Assembly (NCBI GenBank): GCA_914767715.1
Contig: OU612068.1
Location: 1,366,001-1,426,000 of the forward strand
Origin: Membranipora membranacea
Lineage: Eukaryota; Bryozoa; Gymnolaemata; Cheilostomatida; Membraniporidae
Direction: 5' to 3'
DNA: 60,000 nucleotides
Positions 1 to 15,000 of the stretch are shown here, piece after piece (the stretch's first letter is position 1; each line of letters starts with the position of its first letter). The position numbers and the translations under genes are program-made. Below the pieces are notes generated by a model that ran no database searches, was not told where the DNA came from, and saw only the letters and a list, made by a program, of their open reading frames with translations.

Positions 1-3000
1 TTTCATGTTGTCTATGCATTCAGTATCCATCTAAAAATGAAAAAATCACAAACTCACTTTTCCCATAGCAATATAATCCAGACCATCCGAGCAGTTGAAT
101 ACGACACACTGTACGGCCAGAGCTTTGGCTAAATCTTTGGTTGTCTCTGTTTTACCAGTACCAGCTGGGCCTTCAGGGGCGCCGTTCAGGTTGAGATGGA
201 ACGCACCGACCAAGGTACGATAACATCTACATGATAGACAATATAATGTAAGATGTATGAGATAGGGGTCGCCAGGCTGATAACAGTAACAATATATAAT
301 ATATGGTGTAGAGGTCTACAGGTCAAGAAAAGTGACATTATATGCAAAGGAAAATAATACAAAATGTTATAACTAGCTTTTTATATTTTGCAATGATTCT
401 ATAAATTTGCTGTATTCAATATTTAGTCTTTGCAAAAGTATTAGAGAGTATTTACTAGCTAGCTAGCTAGTTAGTAACTAACCTGTCAGTGAGGGGAGTG
501 ATGACGAGACGTCCTGAGTTACCGAGGTACTCATATGCATACTTAACAGTAGCATTAGTAATCCTAGCGTAACAGTTCTCCTCCTCCCAGTAATATCTGA
601 GCTGAGCTAACCACTGGAAGTCTAAATCACTATGTACTCCCTTATTTACCATGTCCTCTATGACATCACGAGCGTGTACATCTATTACAACCAGAGCGCC
701 CAGTGTGGTTCTGTTCTGTTTGCTGAGTTTACCTCTGACCAGCTGTACAATGTGTCCGAGCTGCTCGTCTAGTTTCTGTTTGTACTCAGCGAGGCCTGCT
801 GTGCCATTAACTAGAGCCTCGTGTACTTCTGTAGTCCAGTATATCTGAGAGGCACAGAGTACCACCTGACCGGGCCAGTCTAACACCCAGTCCTCTCGAG
901 CTTCCTCAGCGTACGCCTACAGCAACACAAAACAGGGGGTCGGTGGTTTATTTTGCCACAAGTATTAAGTATGCTGCGAGATTTGGCTGTTTATACTGTT
1001 GTTGATAACCTTTTATAAAGGGTTTCTTGAGATAATTTCTTACATGAAGCTTCTCAGAGCAGCTGTCACAGATAATTTAGATACTAAACCCAGTACATCA
1101 GCAAGTATTGGGATTAGGAAGTGGCAAATCATCTTTCAAATTTATTGCTTAGTTACAGTTACATCTTTTTACTCACGAGTCTGGCTGCCTGGATAACTTC
1201 TCTGAGTGAGACCAACATGACATCCTGTACTTGTAGTAACCATTTCTCTACAGCTCCTCTCGCCTCCGAGGTGGAGATTGTTGTGGCTAATTTTACCTGA
1301 GAGTAGATAAAGTTGGATGCGTCATTTGATGCATCAGCAAAAATCTGATAGTGATAACAGTAGGCTTACACGGTTTCTCAAAGCATGTGGGACAAAATTT
1401 CTTTAGCTACATAATTAGCTCGCAAATGCTTGTGTATCTAACAACCAGCTCCAACACCCACAAAATGTGGCAAGATTAGAACATAAACCTACCTTCTCTC
1501 CTTCACTAGAGAACATAGCATGAATGTCTAGTTTCTTATCAAACTCCAGTTTAGCGATTCCCTCAAAGCATTTCTTGAGATGAGGCTGAACTCTCAGTGG
1601 ATCTTTAGTCTCAGATAAAATCTCCAACATCTCATCGTTAGACAGGAAGAAGAATCTGTAACAGTCAGGTAACAGTCAGGTAAGGGTCAGGTTACGGTCA
1701 GGTAAGGGTCAGGTAAGGGTCAGGTAACTGTCAGGTAACAGTCAGGTAACAGTCAGGTGACGGTCAGGTAACAGTCAGGTAACGGTTAGGAAACAGTCAG
1801 GTAACGGTCAGGTAACGGTAAGGTAACGGTTAGGTAACGTGATATTGAGTAACAAAATTGCTGGCTTGAAAAATTAGAAAAGGAAAGCAACAGAGCCAAT
1901 CAAATTAGAATTTAGATGACAGGGACTGGACTGCTTGATTTCATGATAGATGAGAACTGTGAACTGAAATGCTGACTGAAATGCTGACCTGAAGAGAAAG
2001 CTTCTCTTTGATATTTTTAAAGATATTTTGTCATTCAATCGAGAGTTCATACACTCGTTGAGGAACTTTTCTCTTCACAATAAGCTAAATATCTGACCTT
2101 GGGAAGAAGAGACGTTTCTTTTCTAGGTATGCGTTTAGTCCCTTGTTGATCTTATCTAGCAGACCGTTACTATCTCTGAGCTTCTCCAGTAGACCTTGTA
2201 GACTTGTAGCTTGTAGGACCTAAAAACAAACATAAGGAGTAGAGACGCAGTATACAAAATGCTAATGGCCACAACTTTGAAGTTTTTTTACTTAGAATAA
2301 ACTATTGTACACTGAGTTGAACCATCAAACAGTCAGTGAACAATATTGGTGCCAACCTTTGGGTCTTTAACGACATGTTTCATTATATCTTTCCAGTTTC
2401 TGTCGACGGTCTGGAACATTCTTCCCTCCTCGGGCATCTGAGCCATGATATCCTCTGAAGAGAAGATAGGCTCGAGGTAGAGCCACTGAGCTTGTACCTT
2501 CAACCACTCATCTATAATATCCTGTATACGGAACAGTCTCTCCTCCCATTCCTACAGTAATATAGTATAAATACGGTAAAAAATAGTCTCAAATCTCTTG
2601 GCTATGCGGTAGTTGTTGCGGAGATTTGAGAAGTTCATTATTTGTGATGTATAACTTGCTTAGTCTTAATATCGCTCATTCAGGGGTACATCAGGAAAGA
2701 CTGGAACCTGAGAATATGAAATAATATGAAATAATAGAATACGATTAAATACGATTAAAATAACAGAGGAAACACACTGTATAGACTCTAATAGGTATAC
2801 CTTGATCTCCTTCTCGAATGGTTTGATGAAAGGGGAGCCCTTCATGGTCAGAGTTTTAACGATCTGATCATCTAGCAGTGTCTGTATATCGTCTACGCTA
2901 GCTAGGATTGATACTCCAGAGTCACGGTACTGTGTCAGACCAAACACCATAGGCTCCCACTCCTCCATCATCTTAATCATAGCCTTCTCAAGTGAGAACT

Positions 3001-6000
3001 CCTTAGTGGCCGCGGCACTACAACATCAACACCAGATGTTAATTAAAGAGCTGGCCAGAATTGAACCTTCTTATAGTAGTAGGTTTCACATTGATCTAGT
3101 TTGAGCCGGGTTGTCTGGGTATCGTGGCTAACCGTTCCACTGATAAGTTGGAGTCTAGAGCAACAACTCCAAATGCGTACAAACTGGATCAATCTAAATT
3201 TAGGTTTTGCTAAGCCAACAAATATGTATTAGATGAAGGCATTGGCTTTGAACCAACTTTATCTGAGCAAGGAGTTAAAGACTTTATATCTATATCAACT
3301 ATATCTACTTATTATTATTCTGACATTTCACCCCCAGAATGAGACCACCTTACCCAACTTTTGCCTAAGACCTCACCTGATACCCTCGAATTCTGCCATG
3401 TGCTCTCCCAGGTTCAGTTTGAGGACCTTCCTCAGTGTAGTTCCAGAGTTCGGTGTGATGTCGAAGCCGGCAATATCTGACATTTTCTGCCAATGGCGCG
3501 AACGAACACCCGGGTTACATAAAACACCAATCGTGGGAATATATTCCTGAAATCACGAGAATTAGGGGTAAATATACTACAATAATCAAAAGGAATAGTT
3601 GTAAATAAAGAATTGGGTAAGTTATAAACCTGAGGATGAGAAAGATTTTTATCAATTTGGTGCCCTTAGAGGTAAAGAACAATAACTCTCTTTGTGTGAA
3701 TATCTGAACAATCATCTCTCCAACACGGCGGATATTTGTGACTGTGACTGACTGACCTTAAATCCAGTGATATTCTCCATGATGTTACCGCAGACAGTGA
3801 GAGAAGCTGGAGGGACGAGATCTGGGAGGACATCTTCCTTCTCTCCATCCTCTCCTCCTGTGTCAAACTTCTTCCTCTTCTTTCTCTCCCTCTCCAGATC
3901 TGATCTCTCTACCTAATAACATGAGATTGGTGTATAAGGTATCTGGTTGGTGAGATCACAACCACTCGTTCTATGTTATCCTACCAGCACAATGAAACCT
4001 CTTCCCTCCCCTCTCTCTATCTCTTTCATCATTCAGCTATGGGAAAATCATGTCATTCGCTTAACAAATCATTCAATAGTCTACATAAATCTTGATGGAT
4101 GACACTGATTTTGTGATCAGTCAAAGATGTAAAATATCAAATCGTCCTTTGTTTTGTTAAACCTCTTCATATTCTTAAAATTAAAACTTCATTCGAAGCA
4201 AAAGTAGACACAGGGAAAGTTATGGAAGTTACAAGTCAGGTGGAAGTTGGAAAAATAATATTTACATGTACTGTCATACAGAGTAAATTATAATAAATAT
4301 AGGTAAGTTTTAAAAAAGACGTTACACTAATCATCCTCTTGGCTGAGAGGCTTATTAGTGGTACGTCATTGAGGTAGCTCTAGAATGTTGCCTTTGAAAA
4401 TTATGATAGGACAGTGATACAATGTAGATAAACAGGAGTGACAGCGGATCCGCTGCCGACTAGCAGCATGTACATATCTGCCCTAAAGCTTTGGTGTTGA
4501 GACATTAAAATTGATAAAACGACACTAGACGAAACTCCTACCTCATCCATCATATTATACGTCCATATATCGATACCATACTTTTGCAAATCCTATTGCA
4601 AAAACCCAAGTTTGATAACAGAGATGAAATAACATAAGACGTGGAAACAGCAACTAACATGGCATTCAAATACGTCTCTGGACTGAATCCCAAATCTCTG
4701 TAGATTAGAGATTTATCAGTGTACATGTAGACAACACCTTTTCGTTTAGCGTTTGAAATTTTTTGAGTTTTTGATCTTGTCTTTATGATTAAATGCAGTG
4801 GAAATTGACAACTCGTAAGTCTTCTCATAATTTCAATCTGAAAATCATCAATAAAACAAATACCTGCAGTTTCTTGAATTTGTTGTTGAAGAATTTCTGT
4901 ATTTTATATAACTCTCTCCAGTATTCGTCCACCTCTCCCTCTATGACCTCTGAGTTGAGGTCAAGGAAAGCGCCATCTGTCCATTTTTTCTCAGCACGTT
5001 GCCACTTCACCACCACATTGAACAGTTTGAAGAACGGATCTATAGCTTGTGATATCTCGTCCACCACTGGGTACTGACTCACTGGGTACTTGTATAATTG
5101 CTAAAGAAGAAACCAAACTGAAAATTAATAAACCGCTGCAGCCCTCTATAACATGTAACGGTGAAGATGATGCAACAAGAATAGATTATGATGTGACAGA
5201 AGAGCACCAAGTCAATTATAGATTCCAATGATGACACTTCAAGCCTCCATAATATTAAGATTTGATGTATGTTCAAACCTTGTTTTTATCCCCATTGATT
5301 GAGTGCATGGGAACCATAAGAAGTTGTCCCATTGCTCCTTACCTCTTCTTTGTTGACCCAGGAGATGCTCTCCTGTGCGTCAGCGAGTCGTTTCTGCACA
5401 GCTCTGATATCCTGTACATATTGTCCCATCATATCGAGCTCTCCGTACTCATTAAACTCATCTACTCTCTGTCTCAGTTTCTCTAACTCCATGATAACCT
5501 GAAACATGTCGAGATGTTAGGAGATGATAGTCTAGACACTATGGAATGCAACTAAAAGGAGAACATTTAAAGATATTAATCTTTGTACAAAGATTGGATT
5601 TGTGTTCCATTGTGAAAGTAGGACACAATTCCTTAAAACATGTGTACACTGGTAATACTAAGAAGTTGGAGATATGTGTTGAGTCAAAACAGTTGTGGCA
5701 AAATAGTATTGCTGTTGAAAAGATGTAACTTGACTGTTGAAGGGGATTTGAATTCAGATGTTCAGCTGATAAGATATAATGGATTTGCGAAAACACAAAA
5801 TATCAAAAACCTAAAATCATGGTTTGATTGTACAGAAGACATTGGTAGAGAGTGTCACAGTAGTTACCTTCTCCTTCTTCTCAAGTAGACTCTTCTCACC
5901 AGCGTGTTTACTGGCCTCGATCAGCTCCTCATTCTGATCAAATACAGGATTGATTCTCTGTGGCCATGTCAGCACTTCAGAGTTCAAGTCGAGGTCACCT

Positions 6001-9000
6001 GCAAAATTTAATATCATAAATTAGGCATGTTCAGTTAGAGGATCATAAACCAAGATCAGGTTTGTAAGGTGAGATCATCATGCTAACCTATGAGATACAG
6101 ATTTTGTGGAGTCAGCTGATTCGTATCAGCTGTCTGCTGATATATCTCAATGACAAAATCTACATGAATTCAAACATATTCAATATTTTATGATATACTG
6201 ATGACATAAGGTTGACAGAGGATACTCATGTGATGGTGTAGTTATTAGCATTCTATACTTACTCTGCTCAAACAGGAAAGATTCCATCAGGTACTGAAGC
6301 CTCTCCATGGCAGCCTTGATTCTCTCATTGAGTTTTATCATACCGTTAGTACGAGCATTCTCAACAAACTTCAGCATAGACATGAGCTCCTCGCTGTCTT
6401 CAGGAGGGTGAAGTGCCATCTGCTGAATATTACTGAATTCAGCTATGATTCTGTGGGGATGAGAAAGGTTAGGGTAAGACTGATTTGCTGTGTCAATCCC
6501 TACTAAATATGACTGAAATACCCTTTCTAGCTAAAGTCATTCTATGGCAGCATCTCCCAATGAAAACTTACTATGTACAGCAATAATTAAAACGCAGTTC
6601 CATGAAGCGTATGGCAATGACAATAAACCATAGCTCTGGATGAAGTCACCCTATAGTCAGGTCATGTCGAGCCATGTTGTGCTGATTTGGTGTATTAATG
6701 ACATAACCTGACTTGTCTTGCGCCCTCTTAGCTTGATTTAAATGGACAATGCTCATGACAGTTAAATAGGTGAACTTACGACTTGTTCTCCACTCTGTGA
6801 TCGTCTGTGACCTTGACCAGCAGAGTGTTAGCGAGCTCTTTGGCAGCGTCAGCGAGTCCTCTCTTCAGATCCTCACAATCTAATCTGATCATGTCAAAAG
6901 TCTCAATACTCGGCAGTGCTATAATCTCACGGGCCACAGCTTTATACTTCTCTATCAACTGATTAAAAGATGAGACAACATTACAACACTACTTTACATA
7001 AACATTGAGAGGCAACCCTATAAGGCGATGACAATTCCCATGCTAGATAATTGCAGATGTTGGAACCCAATTCTATCTTATAAATTGCTCGTGATTAGCA
7101 AGAGCTGAAAGGATGGAAAGTCATGAAAAGATACATAGATATGTCTGCAAACCGAGAGGGCTAAGAGTTATCTATCCTCTATTCACTATCCATAAAAAAG
7201 CAATTTAGTTTGCTCAGCCATATTTTTATGAGACACTGAAATCATTCTACAGTTGAGATTATGTGAGGCCGACGCCACAAATTCACATGATATAAGGTTG
7301 ACTTGTTACGACCGGGAGAATGGTTACAAGGTTACAGGGATCACTCACCTCGGTATATTCCTCAAAGTTATGCTCCTCAGACATAAACTTCTGTATCTCT
7401 TCTTCTGCTGTCCCATTTACTATATAATTATATCTGTCATCTGTAAATGAGAGAGAGAGGGTGTGTGAGTGGGGAGGATATAAAAATAAAATAGTCTTTC
7501 AAACTTTTTCTTGAGGTCCAAATGTAATAGCCAAAAACAAATAAATGTTATTTTTACTATTTTTATTATTAGTATTCATTATTTTTTATATGTTTATGGC
7601 AATTTTTAACGGATAATTTCCTACATGGCTAAGAATTCCAACAATTACTCATTGGGTGACTTTGCTGTTTATGCTGTGTTGTAGTAGTGAGATCGTGTGG
7701 GGAGGCAAGTACAGCCGGTTGCAGGACCGTAGGAGACGCTATAAGTATAGATTTTACGAAGTGTACATGCGCAGGAGATCGCTGTAACACCGCTAACAGT
7801 ATATTTGTCGCTTCATCCTTCGTACTCGCTGTTCTAGCTCTGCCTATGGCTGCTGACATGATGGTGTGAATCGAGAATGTAGCTTTATATGGCCAGGTAC
7901 ATTGCTTCTTTCTCTTGGATGCATATAGTAGTAATAGTTTTAGGATCTCAAACTCTTTGATTTGACACAATCTTATGTGTATGAAAAATTGTCTGAAATG
8001 TTACAACTTTTCATGCCTGGATTATACAGGAAGATTTTGCGAGTATTTTTTGTCTTTACCTGCTAAAATATAGCTCAAATTTTCCGGTGATTTGCAGTTT
8101 ATGAATTTTTGTGATACTATGTATTTTTGTTAACATACAGTGTTTGTTGTCCTCCCTTTTGCAGTGAGAAACAACAACTAACAATATTATTGCTTTCCAA
8201 TCTGATCACATATCAAAGTGCATGTTGCTTCCCTGCATATTACACCGTGGTTATTTACACACGAAAACCAAAGTCTTGTTTGGAAACGATAAAGACGTGT
8301 TTGAACACTTATCATTGCTGGCCATCTAATGGATCCTTTGCTAGACTATGGTCCTAGAAACAGGAGAAAATGTAATAGTTTTCACTGATATGTAAAGGAC
8401 AGTATCGCCCGCCAAGCTATTCGAGATTAGCTGATAAAAAGCAAGGCAGTCCTACAATCTCTGTGTACAAAATCTGGTCATTCCATTTGGTCTTCTTGAA
8501 GCTACAGGCAGCCTGTTTTTATTTCTCTCACAGCATTTTCCAAGTTACGGCATCAGCCATGAACAAACTCGTAGCTATCTGTCTCATTCTTATTGGTAAG
8601 ATATTTTTATAAAATGGTCAGATTTACCCTCAGATCATAAAAGACCAAGATAGACTTTATGTTGAGACGTTGAATTACTGCATGAACATAGAAATGTTTG
8701 AATTATTACACTCTTCATTGTAAATATCTTATGGCAACATCCAGTCTGACTTTTTTGAGCAATATTCATTTCAATCCGCAACATTGTGGAATCAGAGTGA
8801 AAGTGAAATATCACTTAATCATTGAGTATGACTATTATATATATTAACAGGTAGCGTAGCAGTCAGCCAAGCTATCAAGTGCTTCTCATGCAACAGTAGT
8901 ACTGATGGCCCGTGTTCCAGCCCAGATGTAGACAGGGACCACAAGGAATGTGAACCCAGTGTAACTACATGTACTTCAGTTTTCGCTAACTTCGAATATC

Positions 9001-12000
9001 AGTCAGGAGGCGTAGGTATGTAAAGGAATAGAGTTGGATACTTTAAAACCAGCTAAAAATCAAGCTGCAGTAACATGGGTAGTTTTCCCGGTTCTAATAA
9101 CACCATTTCTATTATGCAATGTATAGCGTAATACTTTATAGACCCATGTGTTGTCTTTATAGTACATGTTTTCGTTTGTCCGCCATTAAATCATAACTCT
9201 TGTCGTTATTACAGTGAGTCGCACCTGTGGGCCGGCTTCCTATAGATTTTATGGCCACAATGGAACAACTCCAGCTCCAGTAAGCGGATGCAACAAAGCG
9301 ACAGTTCTAGGAGTGGAGACTTATACCTGCACCTGTTCCTCAGACTACTGTAACATTGTCAACTCTGCAGGAAATGTCCAGAACTCTGTCACATTTCTCG
9401 CTGTGGCTATTGCTGCAGGATTGATGATGAAATGGTAGAGACTTCAATGCAATGCAAAATTGATATACAAATTTGACTTCGCATAATGTATTCAGATTTT
9501 TACCGAAAGCAACCCAAACCTAAAATTTTTCAAATTAATTTTGAAAAAGTGCCACAATAAATATAGTTTTATATATTTTGTGACCACTACCAAGTGTGGA
9601 CCAATAAACATTCAACCACTGAAACAAAACTATCTACCTTCACTGAACAGGAGAGAACACATAGCCAAACTGAGAACCTGTCATTATTGTGTACTTACTT
9701 CATTAGCGAAAAAAAGGAATAACCCCTAATATTTTGAGAGGCGGTTGGTTATATTTAGGATTCTGAAACTTGCCGATTGTCTAACATGGCTGTCGAAGGA
9801 CTGGGACAGCAGAGGGTCATGCACTGAATCAGATTTGTAGAAAATGAGCTGATGTACCGACTCATACAGTCGGATTATTTGGCATAACACTGATGCCATA
9901 TAAGTGTCACCAAGACGAAACAACTCACAATATTATTACTTGCTAATCTGATCACATATCAAAGTACATGGTGCTTCTCTGCATCTTACACCGAGATTAT
10001 TTACACAAGAAAACCTAAGTCTTGTTTGGAATCGATAAAGACGTGTTTGATTACTTATCATTGCTGGCCATCTAATGGATCCTTTGCTAAACTATGGTCC
10101 AAGGAGAAAATCTAATAGTTTACATAGATATGTAAAGGACAGTATATCGCCCGTCAAGCTATTCGAGATCAGCTGATAAAAATCAAGACAGTCCTACAAT
10201 CTCTGTGTACAAAATCTGGTCATTCCGTTTGGTCTTCTTGAAGTGAAAGGCAGCAAGTCTTTATTTCTCTCGCATCATTGTCCGAGTTACAGCGTCAGCC
10301 ATGAACAAACTCGTAGCTATCTGTCTCGTTCTTATTGGTAAGATATTCTTGGTGAACTGTGTGTACAGTGTAGGATATAACATAACATAGTGGCTTACAA
10401 ACAGCTATTACCCGGAGAACGTGTGGAGATTACCATAAACTATTTTTACTAAAGCCTTCATGAGCCACGAGACTATGAGAGACTGACTTTGCGCTGAGAT
10501 TTTGTTTCGGTGTATGATTTAGATCTGTTTGGAATAAGACTTATTACTTTGTGTACCTCTAACAGCAATTTTGTCAATCTGAATTTTTGGGGATTTTAGT
10601 TACAGTTCGTAACAAAATAGGAGACCTTTCTGAACGTGAAATAATCACGAAGTCACTATTCTTTATATATTTATTACATTCTTTATATATTTATATTTAT
10701 TTATTTATTATATATTATTTTGTCACAGGTAGCATTGCAGTCAGCCAAGCTATCAAGTGCTATCTATGTACTAGTAGTACTGATGGCCCGTGTATGACTC
10801 CAGATAATACACATGTAGTGACCTGTCATTCTAGGACAGACTCATGTACTACAGTGTTCGTTAGCTACGGATATCAGCAGGGCGGCGTAGGTAAGAACAT
10901 TGATAGACCTATACTACCGGATGGTGTAAAGCTTTGAATAACATGCTGCAGTAAGATTGGTAATTGTGCTCTCTTTTATCACACCGAGGTGTTGTATTAA
11001 CACCACTGTGTGATGACTGACATCGCTTAAAAGCTCACTATGTTTTTTAATCTAAAAGTAAAGCTTTTCTATAGTTATAAAACAGTTATAACTTTCCATT
11101 ATTCACCATAAATCAGTTCCACAATATCCACTATGATTATCGTTATTACAGTGAGCCGTACCTGTGGTTTATCCTCAAACTCAAGACCTCGCTACAACTA
11201 CTACAACAATGAAACATCTACAGCTACAACATCAGGATGCAACAAAGCGACAGTTCTAGGAGTGGAATCTTATACCTGCACCTGTTCCTCAGACTACTGT
11301 AACAATGTCAACTCTGCAGGAAATGTCCAGAACTCTGTCACATTTCTCGCTGTGGCTATTGCTGCAGGATTGATGATGAAATTGTAGAGACTTCAATGCT
11401 TCAATGCTTATTAAGAATTGATACATAATTTTGAATTCACATGATATATTAAGATTTTTACCGAAAAAACTTGAATCTTACATTATTTTATTCATTTTCA
11501 ACTGATTCAAATGAGTGCCAGAATAAAAATAATTTCATACATTTTGTAACCACTATCAAGTGTGCACCAATAAACATTCATCCACTGAAACAAAACTATC
11601 TACCTTCACTGAACAGGAGAGAACACATAGCCAAACTCAGAAACTGTCATTACTGCGCATTTGGAAATTGTTGCAAACTGCTAAAATTTCTTTGCCTTTG
11701 GGTTTGTATTGATATAAGACTGCTCTTTGGTTTACACGTTGTTCTTGTGTATCCTGTTATCAGGATATCAATCCATTCTTGAATTAATATTTACACAGAA
11801 ATACCCTAAGTCATGTTTGGATTTGATAAAGTGTGTTCAACCATCTGATAAAATTTGAACCACCTATCATGCTGATACCCCTGGCTGATACACTGGAATG
11901 GCATCAACATAGCTTCAGAGTTACAGGTTAAAACTGAACATGCTTTGCCACCAAAACTCAGTCAGATTAGAGGATAAGACAGTAAGATTGATATAAGTAT

Positions 12001-15000
12001 GGGTTTCCAATCAGAAGATCAGGTAACGCCACAGTTCAGAAGTTGGTTTTGAAGGCTGCGGTTACCATGCATTGATATTGAGTATAACACACATCATGTT
12101 CTGACGGTCCCCTTCATCAAGCTGGTTGAAGATACATTGATTATCTATATGTCCTATATACTTCAGCTAATTGCATGAGGAAACTGATGGCCATATTTCA
12201 TGGTATACGTCATTAAGCTTTGTGCTCTGTTTGGAAATGATTTGCAAAATATTTTATGATGATTATAATTATCATATCTGCAGCATTCCTTGTTCTGAAT
12301 TACAGGGGCAGATTTTTTATGGAGTCTTGGATGACTGCCCGCTTACCAAATGGTCTGACTTATATCGTATCAGTCACTTAAACTACTTGCCCGTGTAGAT
12401 AGACAACTCTTGACGATACAACATACAGTAGTTGCCTTCTTCTTGTTGATAAAAAGACAACTCACAAACAGGACTTAATATGACCAAGGAGCAACTCCTT
12501 GATTAGCCTGGGCATGGGCAGGATTTTTGTTTGGTTAGTCATACTTGTAGGAATGCAGAATTGGATTTAACGATGTTTAAAAGTGAACACAATGAAGATA
12601 TGACACTGAGTTGCCTAGTTGTGTGTTTTGAAAGTGAAATGTTTGTCTCTGCAGTAAACTGCAAATATGTCACCTAGCTTCAGTTACTAAATTGGTTTCC
12701 GTTGTTTGGAAATATCTTGGTCCCAATGGGAACACCGGTTTTTTATCTCGGATCCTCGGATTCTTGGACTTGCCTGTTTTGATGGAAGGCAGTGCCAGTT
12801 TCCTGCAGCAGAATGGTGCATTGCATATTAATATCCCTTGCTTATATGACTGGTACCACAGCTGACTTGATAAAAACAGCAGCAATACTACCATCTTGAA
12901 TACAATTAATAAAGATAACTTACTGAAAGATTGAAGATGAGACTTTGGTTCGTCAAAGTTACGCTTGACCGCTTCACTCAGCTTGGCGTTAGCTGCCGTA
13001 ATGATATGATCAGCTACTATAGCGGGAGTGTTAGTCACTGTGTTACCTCCAGACAACCAAGAGTACACCTGAAAAACGACTCATTATAAACTATCCAGCA
13101 AGAACCCAAGGTTTAAATTCAACAATAACAATGTTTCTGCTACCATCACAATGCGATGAGACGACCGAAATTCAATGAACTAACAGCGGAAGACATTATT
13201 TGAGATAAAAGTGGTAACTGCCATCTGTAGAATATCAAGTGTGATATACAGAAGAAAGTAAAGTCACAGATTACAGAGATAACCGGATATACACCAGTAC
13301 ATACCGTCGGCACATTCTGTAGTGTTTTACAGATGAGTGAGACGACAAATAGAGCTAACTCCTCGAGCTCGTCATACTGAGGGTAGAACTGCATCTTCCT
13401 GTCGTCGAAGGTCAGCTCCATACGCAGCAGAGGCAGGTTCTCTTTGTTATTCTCATCAAACAGGGATACCCAGGAGTCTATAGTCCTAACCAGTAAGTCT
13501 TTTATCTGCAGACAGAATTTGGAAAATGATAAAAAAAGGGAGTAATAATTATAAGATGATACTGAAGATGCTAATGTGATAGCAAGTCCCCAATACACAC
13601 AGTTATAGGACAGATATGGGTCCTTCTTAGTCAGTTATTGGTGTATGATTGCTTGTATACAGGCCCTCTGGAGGGCTCAACTAGAATACTTGAGCTGCAC
13701 AGAATTGTTGCCTGTTACTTCTTTCTGGCACACTATATTTGATACATGTATGAGTAAGAATTAACCCTATTGATGAGCTCTTGGCTTTAGATATAAGCGG
13801 AATAACCTCATGGATTGCAAGAACTTACAGAATATAAGGAATGCGTTGTTCATGACAGGGAAAAATGGAGAAGTAATTCAGCTTATTCAAGTCTAGATAA
13901 ATCTGTGACACAGGTTCATGTAATGGAGTTGAGGTAAATGACTGGACTATGAATGATTTAACTCAATCAGATACAAAGTCTTAACAATAACATTACAAGG
14001 CACAAGGAGTTAATATGCTAAAAGACAATACACATTCATTAAATCCTTTATTGCCACAAGTTGTATAAGAATTTTAAATCTGTGAGACAGCCCGAAATGG
14101 TTTGAGTGATGTAAAGACTACCATGGCTGATATTTCCGAAAGGGTGATGTAAGGAAATACATGAAGTATATCCTGTATATGTGACCAGCATGTACTGAAT
14201 ATATTTTACTTATATTCTTGAGTTATTGCCCATCAGAGCAGGAAAAGTAAGAGAGACCTAACTCCTGGAACTATGATCGCAGTGCCGGAGAATCTCACTC
14301 CGACTTACAAAATGCTCAGCTCATACGTACAACCATGTATATGTCCAACAGTACAATAACATGTTGAAGCTGTATTTAATGTAATGACAAACAGAATTAT
14401 ATACAAGCTAAAAATCTGCCTGCAAAAGGTCTGTGACAGCATCAACATAAAGATTTTGTTTGATCAGTAGTCATCATCAGGATAACAATGTCATACACAG
14501 ACAGACTGTACTTACCTGGTTAGATATAAGAGTGGTGACACAGTTATAGAAGCTCTCCTGTTTATCAGCTTTGATTCCGGTGAATGCGTTCTTGTCAGCG
14601 AATATATTGATGATATTAGGATACCATGTATGCATCAGTTTATCCTCCGTCTTCTCACACTCCAGGATTATGTTGTTCTTCAGTGAACTGAACTCCATCG
14701 GCCCTTCAGATCTGCCATAATAAAAAAATTTAATTCAAATATCATGGTTAAAGTATCAACAAAACACTTATAATTTCAGGTTCACTTTCAGTTTATACAG
14801 AATTTACAACGCTTAAACCGTTACAGGACTAGTGCAATCCATCCCAGCAAATATATAACTTACATATTGTTCATGTAGCTGTAAATGAATATAATATACA
14901 ATTAAATAATAACTAGGAATGCAAGATCGAAATTTTATTCTTATGTTCTTCCTTTTTAATGAATAAAGACAATATTTTCATTTTTCAAACACTGTAGTTT

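Larger units (their letters stand above)
8170..11860 (+). repeat. Tandem duplication units of the Ly6 cluster
   Basis: The unit running from about 8170 (upstream sequence) to 9470 recurs from about 9930 to 11400. Shared upstream blocks include ATCTGATCACATATCAAAG and GCTATTCGAGAT. After the second gene, 11785-11850 resembles the start of a third unit (tatttacac, then aagtc-tgtttgga). It degenerates and no third downstream gene is seen. Confidence 0.75.

Noticed and set aside
12670-13068. 132-codon frame on the minus strand
   Set aside because: Only 13068-12924 is exon (DNAH12, donor at TCA|GTAAGT); the rest is read-through into the intron.
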